Source: Candidatus Proelusimicrobium volucris (GTDB lineage: Bacteria; Elusimicrobiota; Elusimicrobia; Elusimicrobiales; Elusimicrobiaceae). From it: 64,000 nucleotides of DNA. The notes under the pieces are model-generated. The model was not told the DNA's origin. It was given only the letters and a program-made list of their open reading frames with translations, and did no database searches. Positions within the stretch are counted from its first letter, which is position 1; each line of letters begins with the position of its first letter. The stretch covers positions 62,001 to 126,000 of the forward strand of contig CALUXD010000002.1 of NCBI GenBank assembly GCA_944324665.1. Direction: 5' to 3'. Positions 8,171 to 16,564 of the stretch are shown here, one piece after another. The translations under genes and the position numbers were made by a program.

Positions 8171-9964
8171 ATGCTAAAAAGATTTTTTATAATATGTGCT
8201 TTTCTTTTTGCGGCGATGGCGGGGTTCTGCCAGGTGGATATCGACGTGTACGCCGATAAGACTAATATAGACCTCTCGGAGGAGATCCAGCTTACGATAA
8301 CGGTGAAATCTTCTTCCACCGAGGTGGAAGTTTCGCAAATGCCGTCTTTGCCGAATTTTAATATATATTCTTCCGGCCAGAGCCGCAATATCAGCATGAT
8401 AAACGGTAAAATAAACGCCACGCAGCAGTTCAACTATATATTGATACCGCGCTTTGCGGGTAAATCGGAAATAGACGCTTTCACCGTAACTGTTGACGGC
8501 AAAAACTACCAAACAGAACCTATAACGGTGGAGGTATCCCGCACGCAAACGGGCAACGCCGAAGCCTCTTTGATGAAGAGGAATAACTCCTCCAAGAGTA
8601 CCAAAGAAATAAAATTAAAGCCCAGTTCGCCAGCCTCAAAGGACGATAAGCCGGCGTTTTTTATGACTGCCTCGGTAGATAAAGACACCGCCTATATAAA
8701 CGAGCAGATAAACCTTAAAGTGCGTTTTTACCAATCCCAAAGCACTACCGGCAGCCCGATGTACGATAGGCCTAAGATGGAAGGCTTGGTTTTTGAAGAT
8801 TTGGGATCCAAACAGGAGTTTGAAGTTATCAACGGCAGGCAATACGTCTACACGCAATTTGATTTGGCGGTATTCGGGATATTGCCCGGCAATGCGACGA
8901 TAGGCTCTGCCACGGTGGAATATAGGACGGTAGGCGATATATTTGATCCGTTCTATTCCTTCTTTTCGGCTTCCAAAACGGATGTGAAGAAGGTAAGCAG
9001 CAAACCGATAGCCATCAATATTTTGCCTTTGCCAAAGGAGGGGCGTCCGAAGTCGTTTTACAATGCGGTCGGACGCGATTTCGCCATAAAGGCATCTTTG
9101 GATAATCAAACGCCGCAGGCCGGCGAGCCCATAACTCTCACGATAACGGTAAAGGGCCAGGGTAATATGCGTGCGGTGGGGGACGTCCCCGTGCCTGATT
9201 TGGGCAAGAGTTTCAGGGTTTATGATACTACTTCTTCCTTTACCAGCAAAGCCACCGGCAATATATTGGGCGGAAGCAAAGTATATAAAACTGTGATAGT
9301 ACCCCGCGCCTCTGGCGTGTTTACGATACCTCCGATAGAATTTAGTTATTTTGACGTAAAGGATAAAACCTACAAGACGATAAAATCAAATGCCATTGAC
9401 TTGGAAGTGAGCCCTTCGGCAAATACGTCCGCGGCGCCGCTGTCGTTTTCCAGCGCTTCGGCGCAGGGTGTCAACGGCGGGGTGGAACAGATACTCCAGG
9501 ATATAAGATACATAAAAGAGGGCGATATATCGCTTTTCAGCGGGTTGGCGAGCGGTTTTGGTTCTTTGGGGAAATGGCATTATTTGATTTTTGTATTATT
9601 GGCCTTCGGCGGGATTGTTTACGTTTTGCTGAACAGCGAGATACCGGTATTTTCCAAAAAGAAAGCGTTTTTGACGGCGAAGAAAGCCTTGCAGAAAGCC
9701 AAGACGGTGGCGGAAGTATCGCAGATTTTAACAAAATATATAGAAATGAAATTGGGCAAGCCGATAGGGATAAGGTCGATATCGGAATGCGCAAAGCAGC
9801 TTAATTTGGAAAGCCAGACGGCGTATTCTTTGGAGACGCTTTGGCAGGAATTTGAGATGTTGAAATACGCTCCTTCCAGTTCGCTCAACAGCACGGTAGC
9901 CGCGGAAGAGGCCGCCGGCAAAACTTTGAGCGTGATACAGGAAATGGAAAAGGAGGTAAAATAA
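8171..9964 (+). CDS. batD: BatD: large periplasmic oxygen-tolerance family protein
   Basis: The 597-residue protein has a signal peptide (residues 1-20), a long periplasmic part made of immunoglobulin-like beta domains and one membrane helix near residues 470-490 (YLIFVLLAFGGIVYVLL). A short helical cytoplasmic tail follows. The opening VDIDVYADKTNIDLSEEIQL and the later SVDKDTAYINEQINLKVRFY and ASLDNQTPQAGEPITLTI are repeats typical of the BatD family. The start is one base after the batC stop, and the stop overlaps the batE ATG by one base. It is likely to form an envelope complex with BatA, BatB, BatC and BatE. Confidence 0.9.
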   Translation: MLKRFFIICAFLFAAMAGFCQVDIDVYADKTNIDLSEEIQLTITVKSSSTEVEVSQMPSLPNFNIYSSGQSRNISMINGKINATQQFNYILIPRFAGKSEIDAFTVTVDGKNYQTEPITVEVSRTQTGNAEASLMKRNNSSKSTKEIKLKPSSPASKDDKPAFFMTASVDKDTAYINEQINLKVRFYQSQSTTGSPMYDRPKMEGLVFEDLGSKQEFEVINGRQYVYTQFDLAVFGILPGNATIGSATVEYRTVGDIFDPFYSFFSASKTDVKKVSSKPIAINILPLPKEGRPKSFYNAVGRDFAIKASLDNQTPQAGEPITLTITVKGQGNMRAVGDVPVPDLGKSFRVYDTTSSFTSKATGNILGGSKVYKTVIVPRASGVFTIPPIEFSYFDVKDKTYKTIKSNAIDLEVSPSANTSAAPLSFSSASAQGVNGGVEQILQDIRYIKEGDISLFSGLASGFGSLGKWHYLIFVLLAFGGIVYVLLNSEIPVFSKKKAFLTAKKALQKAKTVAEVSQILTKYIEMKLGKPIGIRSISECAKQLNLESQTAYSLETLWQEFEMLKYAPSSSLNSTVAAEEAAGKTLSVIQEMEKEVK

Positions 9965-10695
9965 TGCGCGGATTTATAATGGCGGCATTGTTATTCTTGG
10001 CGCTGCCGCTTTGCGCGGAAGAAAAAGCCGCCGAGCAGAGCGCGGCGGATAAATACAATTCCGGTGATTATTTGGGTGCGGTTGAACTTTATCAGAGGGA
10101 GGCACAAGCCGATCCCGCCAATCCGTATGTGCTTTACAATTTGGCCAACAGTTATTTTAAATCCGGCGACGGCGACAAAGCGTTGGTATACTATTTCCGC
10201 GCTTTTAAGGTATTGCCGCGCGACGCTGACATCAGGCACAATTTGGCTTTTGCTTTGCAGTCTACGGGGCAGAAACTTGTACCTGACGGCATACCGGATA
10301 TGGTGTTCAATTTGTACCATTACTATTCTTTGCCGGAATTGAAGGGCTTATGCGCTTTGTTTGCGTGGCTGAGCGCGATATTGCTTATGATATACCTTTT
10401 TGGCGGCAAAAACGGCAAGGTTAAAGGCGCGGTTTTGATATGCGGAGGAATATTTATTTTGTCGGGGATATGGCTTTTGGCGAGGTATCCGTCCGATACG
10501 CAAAGGGTTGCGGTGGTAACCGTTCCGCGGGCGGAGCTTAGAAGCGGCCCAGGAGATAATTTCCCCGTCAGCGTTACCGTTCCGCGGGCGCACCTGCTTT
10601 TGATAGAAGACGGCAAAGGCGAATGGGATAAGGTAAGTATAAAAGACACCAATTCTTCGGGTTGGGTGTTGAATAAGTCGATAGAGGAGATTTGA
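9964..10695 (+). CDS. batE: BatE: TPR protein with membrane anchor and SH3-like domain
   Basis: The 243-residue protein has a signal peptide (residues 1-19) and TPR repeats (YNSGDYLGAVELYQREAQ, ANSYFKSGDGDKALVYYFRA). Two membrane helices lie near residues 125-145 and 150-168, followed by a C-terminal bacterial SH3-like domain (RAELRSGPGDNFPVSVTV, GWVLNKSI). This is the usual order for BatE proteins. SH3b domains often bind peptidoglycan or protein ligands. The start overlaps the batD stop and gmhA follows three bases after its stop, so the sugar-isomerase genes ride on the same transcript. Confidence 0.88.
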   Translation: MRGFIMAALLFLALPLCAEEKAAEQSAADKYNSGDYLGAVELYQREAQADPANPYVLYNLANSYFKSGDGDKALVYYFRAFKVLPRDADIRHNLAFALQSTGQKLVPDGIPDMVFNLYHYYSLPELKGLCALFAWLSAILLMIYLFGGKNGKVKGAVLICGGIFILSGIWLLARYPSDTQRVAVVTVPRAELRSGPGDNFPVSVTVPRAHLLLIEDGKGEWDKVSIKDTNSSGWVLNKSIEEI

Positions 10696-10698
10696 TTT

Positions 10699-11256
10699 AT
10701 GTTCACCAAGAACGAGAGTAACGAACTGATAGAAGTATTGAGATATGTAGGCGACAACTTGGGCCCGCAGATAAACGAGTTGGCGCTCAAGATAGTGGAA
10801 AGTTTCCGCAACGGCGGCAAAGTGATATTAATGGGCAACGGCGGAAGCGCGGGCGACGCCCAGCATATAGCGGCGGAGTTTGTGGGGCGCTATAAAAAAG
10901 AGAGGCGCTCTTATCCCGCTTTGGCTTTGAACACCAATACTTCTACGATTACGGCGATAGGCAACGATTACGGCTATGACGTAACGTTTTCTCGTCAAGT
11001 TGAGGGCTTTGCCAAGAAGGAAGACGTCGTTATAGGCATATCCACTTCCGGCAACAGCGAGAATGTACATAAAGCCTTGGAAATTGCGAAGCTAAAGGGC
11101 TGTTATACGGCGGCTTTTTTGGGCAAGGACGGCGGGACTATCAAGAATGTCGTAGATTTGCCTATTATAGTAAAGAGCAACAATACTCCGCGCATACAGG
11201 AGTGCCATATCTTTATCGGGCATACCTTATGCGAATTAGTGGAAAAGGAAATATAG
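10699..11256 (+). CDS. gmhA: Sedoheptulose 7-phosphate isomerase
   Basis: GmhA converts D-sedoheptulose 7-phosphate to D-glycero-D-manno-heptose 7-phosphate, the first step to ADP-heptose for the lipopolysaccharide core. The 185-residue protein is a single SIS domain with MGNGGSAGDAQHIAAEFVGR (residues 45-64) and ISTSGNSENV (residues 114-123). A C-terminal histidine in GHTLCELVE matches the catalytic histidine of the family. Length is typical. It is followed four bases later by rpiB, so the two pentose/heptose isomerases are co-transcribed. The presence of gmhA implies a heptose-containing surface glycan, although the other heptose genes are not in this window. Confidence 0.92.
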   Translation: MFTKNESNELIEVLRYVGDNLGPQINELALKIVESFRNGGKVILMGNGGSAGDAQHIAAEFVGRYKKERRSYPALALNTNTSTITAIGNDYGYDVTFSRQVEGFAKKEDVVIGISTSGNSENVHKALEIAKLKGCYTAAFLGKDGGTIKNVVDLPIIVKSNNTPRIQECHIFIGHTLCELVEKEI

Positions 11257-11259
11257 TTT

Positions 11260-11724
11260 ATGATAGTGGCAATAGGTTGCGATCACGCTGGTTTTGAGAT
11301 AAAAGATTTAGTGCTTGGAACTTTAAAGAGTTTGGGGCACGAGGTATTGGACGAAGGCACATTTTCGTCGGAGAGTACGGACTATCCCGATTATGCGAGG
11401 AAGGTCGCTTTGGATATAGAACAAGGCAAAGCGCAAAGAGGCATACTTATTTGCGGCAGCGGTATAGGTATATGCATAGCGGCGAGCAAATTTAAAGGTA
11501 TAAGGGCGTCCATCGCGCATGACGTATACAGCGCGGCGCAGGGCGTAGAGCACGACGATATGAACGTGTTATGCCTTGGCGCGCGGGTTTTGGGCGCGGG
11601 CGCAAAAGAGCTTGTGCCGCAGTTGGTAAAGGCTTTTGTCGGGGCGCATTTTTGCAAGGGCGAGCAGCGCCACGAACGGCGTATCGGCAAAGTGCGGGCG
11701 TTTGAAACGGAAAATTTTAAATAA
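11260..11724 (+). CDS. rpiB: Ribose-5-phosphate isomerase B
   Basis: RpiB interconverts ribose 5-phosphate and ribulose 5-phosphate in the pentose phosphate pathway. The 154-residue protein opens with AIGCDHAGFEIK, whose Asp8-His9 pair binds substrate. The active-site cysteine at residue 65 is in LICGSGIGI, and the family segments SIAHDVYSA and NVLCLGARVLG follow. The C-terminal HERRIGKV tail is also family-typical. The gene supplies the pentoses that feed sedoheptulose 7-phosphate to GmhA, consistent with their pairing. The next gene follows after 21 bases with a GAGGG ribosome binding site. Confidence 0.94.
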   Translation: MIVAIGCDHAGFEIKDLVLGTLKSLGHEVLDEGTFSSESTDYPDYARKVALDIEQGKAQRGILICGSGIGICIAASKFKGIRASIAHDVYSAAQGVEHDDMNVLCLGARVLGAGAKELVPQLVKAFVGAHFCKGEQRHERRIGKVRAFETENFK

Positions 11725-11745
11725 ATTATTTTAAAGAGGGAAAAT

Positions 11746-13395
11746 ATGAAAGTCAGTTACAATAAATCGGCTGAGGAAATAATAAATAAAGGTTTAGCTA
11801 AATTGGAAAGCGTGGATTTCACGGCGCGTTTATACAGGCACGACGCTTCTTTGTGGAAAAGCGAAGAAGCTCACACCAAGATAATAAACAATTCTCTCGG
11901 CTGGACGGAAGTTTACGATTGGACTTTGCAAAGACTTCCCGAAATAAAGAATTTCGCCGAAGGGGCAAAAAAGGAATTTGACCACGTTGTTTTAATGGGT
12001 ATGGGCGGCAGCAGCTTGGCGCCTGAAGTGTTAAGAGTAATTTTCGGCAAGAGCGAGGGCTGGCCCGAACTTTTGGTGTTGGACAGCACCAACCCCGACT
12101 GGGTATCGTCCGTAAGAAGCAAAATTGATCCCGCCAAGACTTTGTTCATATTCGCCAGCAAATCCGGCGGTACGGTTGAGCCTTCTTCCCAATTTGCGTA
12201 TTTCTATGACGAAGTAAGCAAAGTAAAACAGGATGCGGGCGATAATTTTATCGCTATAACCGATCCCGGTACGGGGCTTGAAACCTTGGCGACGGAAAAG
12301 AAATTCAGAAAAATATTCACCAATAAAGCCGACATCGGCGGCAGATTTTCTGCCTTGTCGTTTTTTGGTATGGTTCCGGCGGCTTTAAGCGGTATTGACG
12401 TGGAGAAAATTTTGCTCTCGGCCAAAGAAGCCGGCGAAGAATTTAAAAGCGATAAGGCGAGTGCGGCCGTTAAGTTGGGCGCATTGATGGGCGGCGCTTA
12501 TGCCGAGGGGAAGGATAAACTTACTTTGGTAATGCCCACCTCGATAGAAGTATTCGGCTTGTGGGTGGAACAGCTTGTCGCGGAATCCACGGGCAAGGAA
12601 GATAAGGGCGTAGTGCCGGTGGCGGGCGAGAAGCTTCATAAAGGTTTTGATTATAAATCCGACAGGATATTTGCGGGCATATCGTGCGATTGTGCTTGCT
12701 CAAAGGCGATAGCGGAAGAAAAGGAAGCTATTAAGCAATCCGCGCATCCGTTCTTTGAAGCGGAAATGAAGGACAAATACGCCATAGGTTCAATGTTCCT
12801 TCTGTGGGAAGTTGCGACAGCGGCGTGCGGCGCGCTTATGGGGATTGACCCTTTTGACCAGCCCAATGTCCAGGCCGCAAAGACGATAGCCAAGAATTTG
12901 CTTAACGATTTGGCCGCGGGCAAGACTTCCGAGGAAACTTATTTGGACATAATTGTATCGGATAATTTGAAAGGTAAAGTTAATTTGGCGACTTTGGGCG
13001 CAGACATAAAAAAAGTTTTAAGCGGCAATGATTATCTGGCTATACTGCCTTATGTACACAACAGCAAGGCGGCGGACGAACTTTTCTCCGCGATAAGGGA
13101 CGGCTTTTTGACAGCCACCAAGCACGCGGTATTGTTTGGATATGGCCCTAGGTATTTACATTCTACGGGCCAACTGCACAAAGGCGACGGCAATAACGGG
13201 GTGTTTTTGATAATCTCGGCCGACGCCGATAACGACGTAAAGATACCCGGCGCGGCATACGGTTTTAAGGATTTGGTAAACGCGCAGGCGTTGGGCGATT
13301 TCAAAGCGCTCGCGGAGAAGGGTAGAAGAGTGATAAAGGTACACGTGAAGAAACCCGTACTCGCGGGGCTGGAGAAGTTAAAAGAAGTGTTGTAA
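11746..13395 (+). CDS. pgi: Glucose-6-phosphate isomerase, SIS-domain type
   Basis: The 549-residue protein is a two-SIS-domain isomerase that interconverts glucose 6-phosphate and fructose 6-phosphate. The first SIS domain shows VLMGMGGSSLAPEV, the phosphate-binding SKSGGTVEP and KADIGGRFSALSFFGMVP. The second has LPTSIE-like VMPTSIEVFGLWVEQLVAES and KHAVLFGYGPRYLHSTGQLH. These features match the form found alone or fused to transaldolase in many bacteria rather than the classic E. coli Pgi. No transaldolase domain is present here. It is in line with gmhA and rpiB, making a three-gene sugar-phosphate isomerase block at the tail of the Bat operon. Confidence 0.88.
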   Translation: MKVSYNKSAEEIINKGLAKLESVDFTARLYRHDASLWKSEEAHTKIINNSLGWTEVYDWTLQRLPEIKNFAEGAKKEFDHVVLMGMGGSSLAPEVLRVIFGKSEGWPELLVLDSTNPDWVSSVRSKIDPAKTLFIFASKSGGTVEPSSQFAYFYDEVSKVKQDAGDNFIAITDPGTGLETLATEKKFRKIFTNKADIGGRFSALSFFGMVPAALSGIDVEKILLSAKEAGEEFKSDKASAAVKLGALMGGAYAEGKDKLTLVMPTSIEVFGLWVEQLVAESTGKEDKGVVPVAGEKLHKGFDYKSDRIFAGISCDCACSKAIAEEKEAIKQSAHPFFEAEMKDKYAIGSMFLLWEVATAACGALMGIDPFDQPNVQAAKTIAKNLLNDLAAGKTSEETYLDIIVSDNLKGKVNLATLGADIKKVLSGNDYLAILPYVHNSKAADELFSAIRDGFLTATKHAVLFGYGPRYLHSTGQLHKGDGNNGVFLIISADADNDVKIPGAAYGFKDLVNAQALGDFKALAEKGRRVIKVHVKKPVLAGLEKLKEVL

Positions 13396-13405
13396 GGGGA
13401 GTAAG

Positions 13406-13834
13406 ATGGTAATGGCAAAGACGAAGAAGATAATAAAAGAGACTATCGGCAAGGGTAAAACTCTTCTGAAAAAGAAAACGACAAGTATAAGCAAGAAGAG
13501 CTGTTCGAGCGATAAGTCTAAATCGACCAAAGCGGTAAAAGCGGCGGCCGAAGAAAAAGTAAAGACAAGCAAGGATATTTGCATAGATTATCCTATGAAC
13601 AATGATACCGTATTTTGCGGTCATTATTGCTTTAGGCTTGGCAGTTTAAGAGATGTGCCTTATATGCGCATATCGATAAACGGAGGCCCGTGGCAGGAAT
13701 GCAGAAGGGCCAACGGTTATTGGTGGTTCGACTGGTGGAATTTCCAGACGGGCAGTTTTACGGCGGAGGCCTGCTCCGAAATAGACGGCAAAACCGTAAA
13801 GACTGCTAAGCGGAAATTCAAAGTTACTTTATAG
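13406..13834 (+). CDS. Lys-rich protein with aromatic beta C-terminal half, unknown
   Basis: The 142-residue product has two distinct halves. Residues 1-55 are Lys/Ser/Ala-rich, basic and probably disordered (KGKTLLKKKTTSISKK), like histone H1 or nucleoid-associated tails. Residues 58-142 form a compact beta-rich unit with cysteines and many aromatics (SINGGPWQECRRANGYWWFD, WWNFQTGSFTAEA). I do not recognise a family. There are two in-frame ATGs at 13406 and 13412; the AAGGGGAG just upstream suits either. It sits eleven bases after pgi and nine before miaB, so it is co-transcribed. Carbohydrate or nucleic-acid binding are both possible. Confidence 0.75.
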   Translation: MVMAKTKKIIKETIGKGKTLLKKKTTSISKKSCSSDKSKSTKAVKAAAEEKVKTSKDICIDYPMNNDTVFCGHYCFRLGSLRDVPYMRISINGGPWQECRRANGYWWFDWWNFQTGSFTAEACSEIDGKTVKTAKRKFKVTL

Positions 13835-13842
13835 GACATAAC

Positions 13843-15069
13843 TTGAAACTCGTATACATACAAACCTTTGGCTGCCAGATGAATACGGCCGACTCCGAAG
13901 AGATGATGCTGGCTCTGGCGGCCAGAGGTTGTTTTATTTGTGAAGATTTGAATAAGGCCGATATAGTCCTTATAAACACATGCACTATAAGGGAGCATGC
14001 GGAGCATAAGGCATTATCTTTGCTGGGGCGGCTTCGCAAATGGAAGGAAGAAAAAGCGGGGCGGATAATAATTTTCGCCGGATGTGCGGCCCAGCGTTTG
14101 GGCGCGGGCGTAAGAGGGAAATTCCCTCACGTGGATATAGTATGCGGCGCAAAGAGCATTGACGATTTTGACAAAATTTTGGATAAATCTGGGCTTTTCG
14201 GCTCGGATAAGAGTGCGGGCAAGTCGGCGGCTTTAAATTCCCCGATAGCTTTGGTAAACATAATGCGGGGCTGCAGCTGTAAATGTTCTTACTGTATAGT
14301 GCCGTATGTGAGGGGGGAGGCGTTCTCTTTGGATTTTGACGCCGTACTTAAAGAAATAGAGACTAAACTTTCCTTAGGGACAAAAGAAATAGTTTTGCTG
14401 GGCCAGACGGTAAACGCTTATAATTACAAGGGCAAGACCTTTGCCGATTTGTTAAGAGCGGCATTAAAGCTGGAAGGTTTGGACAGGCTGCGATATTTAA
14501 GCCCGCACCCTCTTTTTATAACGGAGGAAGTGTCGGAAATAATGGCCTCGGAGCCGAAGATGTCCAAGCATTTGCATTTGCCTGTGCAAAGCGGGAGCGA
14601 CAAGGTATTAAAAGATATGAAGCGCGGATACAGCAGCGGCGAGTTCTTGGAAAAGATAGCTCTTTTAAGGCGCGGCGGCATTAACGTAACTACGGATATA
14701 ATAGTAGGCTATCCGACCGAAACGGAGGAGGATTTTAAACAGACTTTGAGCCTCGTAGACGAATGTAAATTCGGCGGGGCTTATTGTTTTAAATTTTCGC
14801 CAAGGTTCGGTACGCCGGCCTTTTCGCTTAAGGAACTGCCTAAAGAGGAAGTGGAAAAACGGCTTGATATTTTGTTAAATAAGATAAAGGAAAACGCCAA
14901 AGCCGCCTATAAAGCGCAGGAAGGGCGGGCTGAACGGGTTCTTATGGAAGATCCGCATAACGGGCGTACTTTAAGCAATTTTTGGGTTAAGACGGAAGCC
15001 TCGTATAAAGCGGGCGAAGTGGTAACCTTAACTATAAAAAAAGCGCAGGAAAGCATATTATTGGCGTAA
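13843..15069 (+). CDS. miaB: tRNA-2-methylthio-N6-dimethylallyladenosine synthase
   Basis: MiaB adds a methylthio group to i6A37 of tRNAs reading UNN codons, using two iron-sulfur clusters and SAM. The 408-residue protein shows the N-terminal methylthiotransferase cysteines (Cys11 in TFGCQMN, Cys47, Cys81), the radical-SAM motif CSCKCSYC (Cys144, 148, 151) and a short C-terminal TRAM-like domain. The start is a TTG at 13843, needed to include the conserved TFGCQMN opening. The substrate-making enzyme MiaA is encoded just downstream (15620), so the two successive steps of ms2i6A synthesis are neighbours. Confidence 0.93.
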   Translation: MKLVYIQTFGCQMNTADSEEMMLALAARGCFICEDLNKADIVLINTCTIREHAEHKALSLLGRLRKWKEEKAGRIIIFAGCAAQRLGAGVRGKFPHVDIVCGAKSIDDFDKILDKSGLFGSDKSAGKSAALNSPIALVNIMRGCSCKCSYCIVPYVRGEAFSLDFDAVLKEIETKLSLGTKEIVLLGQTVNAYNYKGKTFADLLRAALKLEGLDRLRYLSPHPLFITEEVSEIMASEPKMSKHLHLPVQSGSDKVLKDMKRGYSSGEFLEKIALLRRGGINVTTDIIVGYPTETEEDFKQTLSLVDECKFGGAYCFKFSPRFGTPAFSLKELPKEEVEKRLDILLNKIKENAKAAYKAQEGRAERVLMEDPHNGRTLSNFWVKTEASYKAGEVVTLTIKKAQESILLA

Positions 15070-15078
15070 GGGGGCGCT

Positions 15079-15546
15079 ATGGCAGAAGAAAAGAAATTTG
15101 TGGAACGCAGGAAACACCAGAGGGTTCCCGTAATCAACAATATAGTGGAACCGATAGATTTGATATATACCGACGACGCTACTGGCGAGAAGGTGGAGGT
15201 CGCTGCGGTATTGGCGGATTTATCTTCAAGCGGTATGAGGATAGTTTCATTTTTAAAGGCACCGGTATCGGGCGATATGCAAATAAGAATGCAGCTGCCG
15301 TTCATCGGGAAGTTTGAGGTTGAAGCCAAGACTAGCTGGATTAGGCAGAAAGGGCCCGTATATACCATAGGCATACAATTTATAAAGATAGCGCCAGCGG
15401 TTGCGGCCAAGATAGAAGCTATGGCAAACGATTATGCCGACTGCAATACCAGAATATTGCTTAAGCTGCCCGAGGTCTGCGTGCCGAATTGCAAGTGCGC
15501 GCCCGTATGCAGCAAACTGCATAAGGATCTCACATTGCACAAATAG
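15079..15546 (+). CDS. PilZ-domain protein with C-terminal cysteine cluster
   Basis: PilZ domains usually bind cyclic di-GMP. The 155-residue protein has the arginine motif ERRKHQR (residues 9-15) and the second-strand motif DLSSSGM (D/NxSxxG), both required for ligand binding. The rest of the beta barrel ends near WIRQKGPVYTIGIQF. Residues 125-155 add an unusual tail with cysteines spaced CVPNCKCAPVC, which could bind a metal. The gene closes the long operon, with the terminator at 15572-15603 just after it. The partner or pathway controlled is not visible. Confidence 0.85.
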   Translation: MAEEKKFVERRKHQRVPVINNIVEPIDLIYTDDATGEKVEVAAVLADLSSSGMRIVSFLKAPVSGDMQIRMQLPFIGKFEVEAKTSWIRQKGPVYTIGIQFIKIAPAVAAKIEAMANDYADCNTRILLKLPEVCVPNCKCAPVCSKLHKDLTLHK

Positions 15547-15571
15547 CTTTTAAAACGCGGAAACATATTTG

Positions 15572-15603
15572 CAAAACACCGTTTTAATAACGGTGTTTTG
15601 TTT
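15572..15603 (+). terminator. Intrinsic terminator of the Bat-to-PilZ operon
   Basis: A perfect 12-bp stem (15572-15583 with 15589-15600) around a 5-base loop is followed by TTT and lies between the PilZ gene and miaA. Confidence 0.82.
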
Positions 15604-15619
15604 GATAAGGTAATATTTT

Positions 15620-16564
15620 ATGAACAAAGAAAATCTGCCGATAATAATAGCTGGCCCTACGGCCAGCGGTAAGACTGGCGCGGCTTTGGCGCTTGCGAAA
15701 ATAAGCGGCGGGGAGATAATCTCGGTAGATTCGCGGCAGGTGTATAAATTTATAAACGCGGGCACCGCCGCGCCTAAAGGCGAATGGCAGGGCGGCTTTT
15801 ATAAAGTCGACGGTATAAAATATCATTTGGTTGATTTTTTGGATTTAAACGAGGTTTTTGACGTCTCCCGTTTTTGTCGCGCCTCCGAAGATATTACGTC
15901 GGGCAGAACGGGGACGCAATTTATTTTCGCGGGCGGGACGGGAATGTATATGCAGGGCTATTTTTCGGGTATGGACAAACTGCCCGAAGCTGATCCCGCC
16001 ATAAGGGCGGAGCTTGCCGCATTGGCCGAGGAGAAGGGGCGGGGATATCTGCATAAAATGCTGGCCGCTTTTGATGAAGCGAGTGCCGCGGCCATACCCG
16101 CGGGCAATATACATCGCGTGATAAGAGCAATAGAACTTTACAGGCTTACGGGCAAACCTGCCTCCGTTTTGAGAACCGGCAAATATAAGGCGGAATTCCC
16201 TAAAGAAAAAGTTTTGGCTTTCTATATGGATTGGGACAGGGATGAACTGGAAAAACGCATTATAAGCAGAACCGAGGCTATTTTTGAGCCTATGGCGGAG
16301 GAAGCGCAAGCGGTTTTAAAGATGGGATATAAACGTGATTGTCCCGGCCTTAAAAGTTTAGGATATCGGGAAGCTTTGGAATATATAGATGGCAAAATAG
16401 GAAAACGGGAAGCTTTGGAGAAAATAATTATCCTTACCAGACAATACGCCAAACGCCAGCGCACCTGGTTTAGGCGCTATGACGATATTATAAGTATAAA
16501 ATGTTCTTCTGATAAGAGCGATGAGGATATCGCCAAAGAGATTTTATTATGGAAAGAGCGTTAA
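15620..16564 (+). CDS. miaA: tRNA dimethylallyltransferase
   Basis: MiaA transfers dimethylallyl from DMAPP to A37 of UNN-reading tRNAs, making the i6A that MiaB then methylthiolates. The 314-residue protein has the P-loop GPTASGKT (residues 12-19), DSRQVYKFINAGTAAP, the DFLDLNEVFDVSRF segment and FAGGTGMYMQ. The C-terminal RQYAKRQRTWFRR motif contacts tRNA. The ATG at 15620 is preceded by an AAGG-like ribosome site. The 3' end overlaps hflX by 16 bases, the same miaA-hflX coupling seen in many proteobacteria. Confidence 0.95.
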   Translation: MNKENLPIIIAGPTASGKTGAALALAKISGGEIISVDSRQVYKFINAGTAAPKGEWQGGFYKVDGIKYHLVDFLDLNEVFDVSRFCRASEDITSGRTGTQFIFAGGTGMYMQGYFSGMDKLPEADPAIRAELAALAEEKGRGYLHKMLAAFDEASAAAIPAGNIHRVIRAIELYRLTGKPASVLRTGKYKAEFPKEKVLAFYMDWDRDELEKRIISRTEAIFEPMAEEAQAVLKMGYKRDCPGLKSLGYREALEYIDGKIGKREALEKIIILTRQYAKRQRTWFRRYDDIISIKCSSDKSDEDIAKEILLWKER

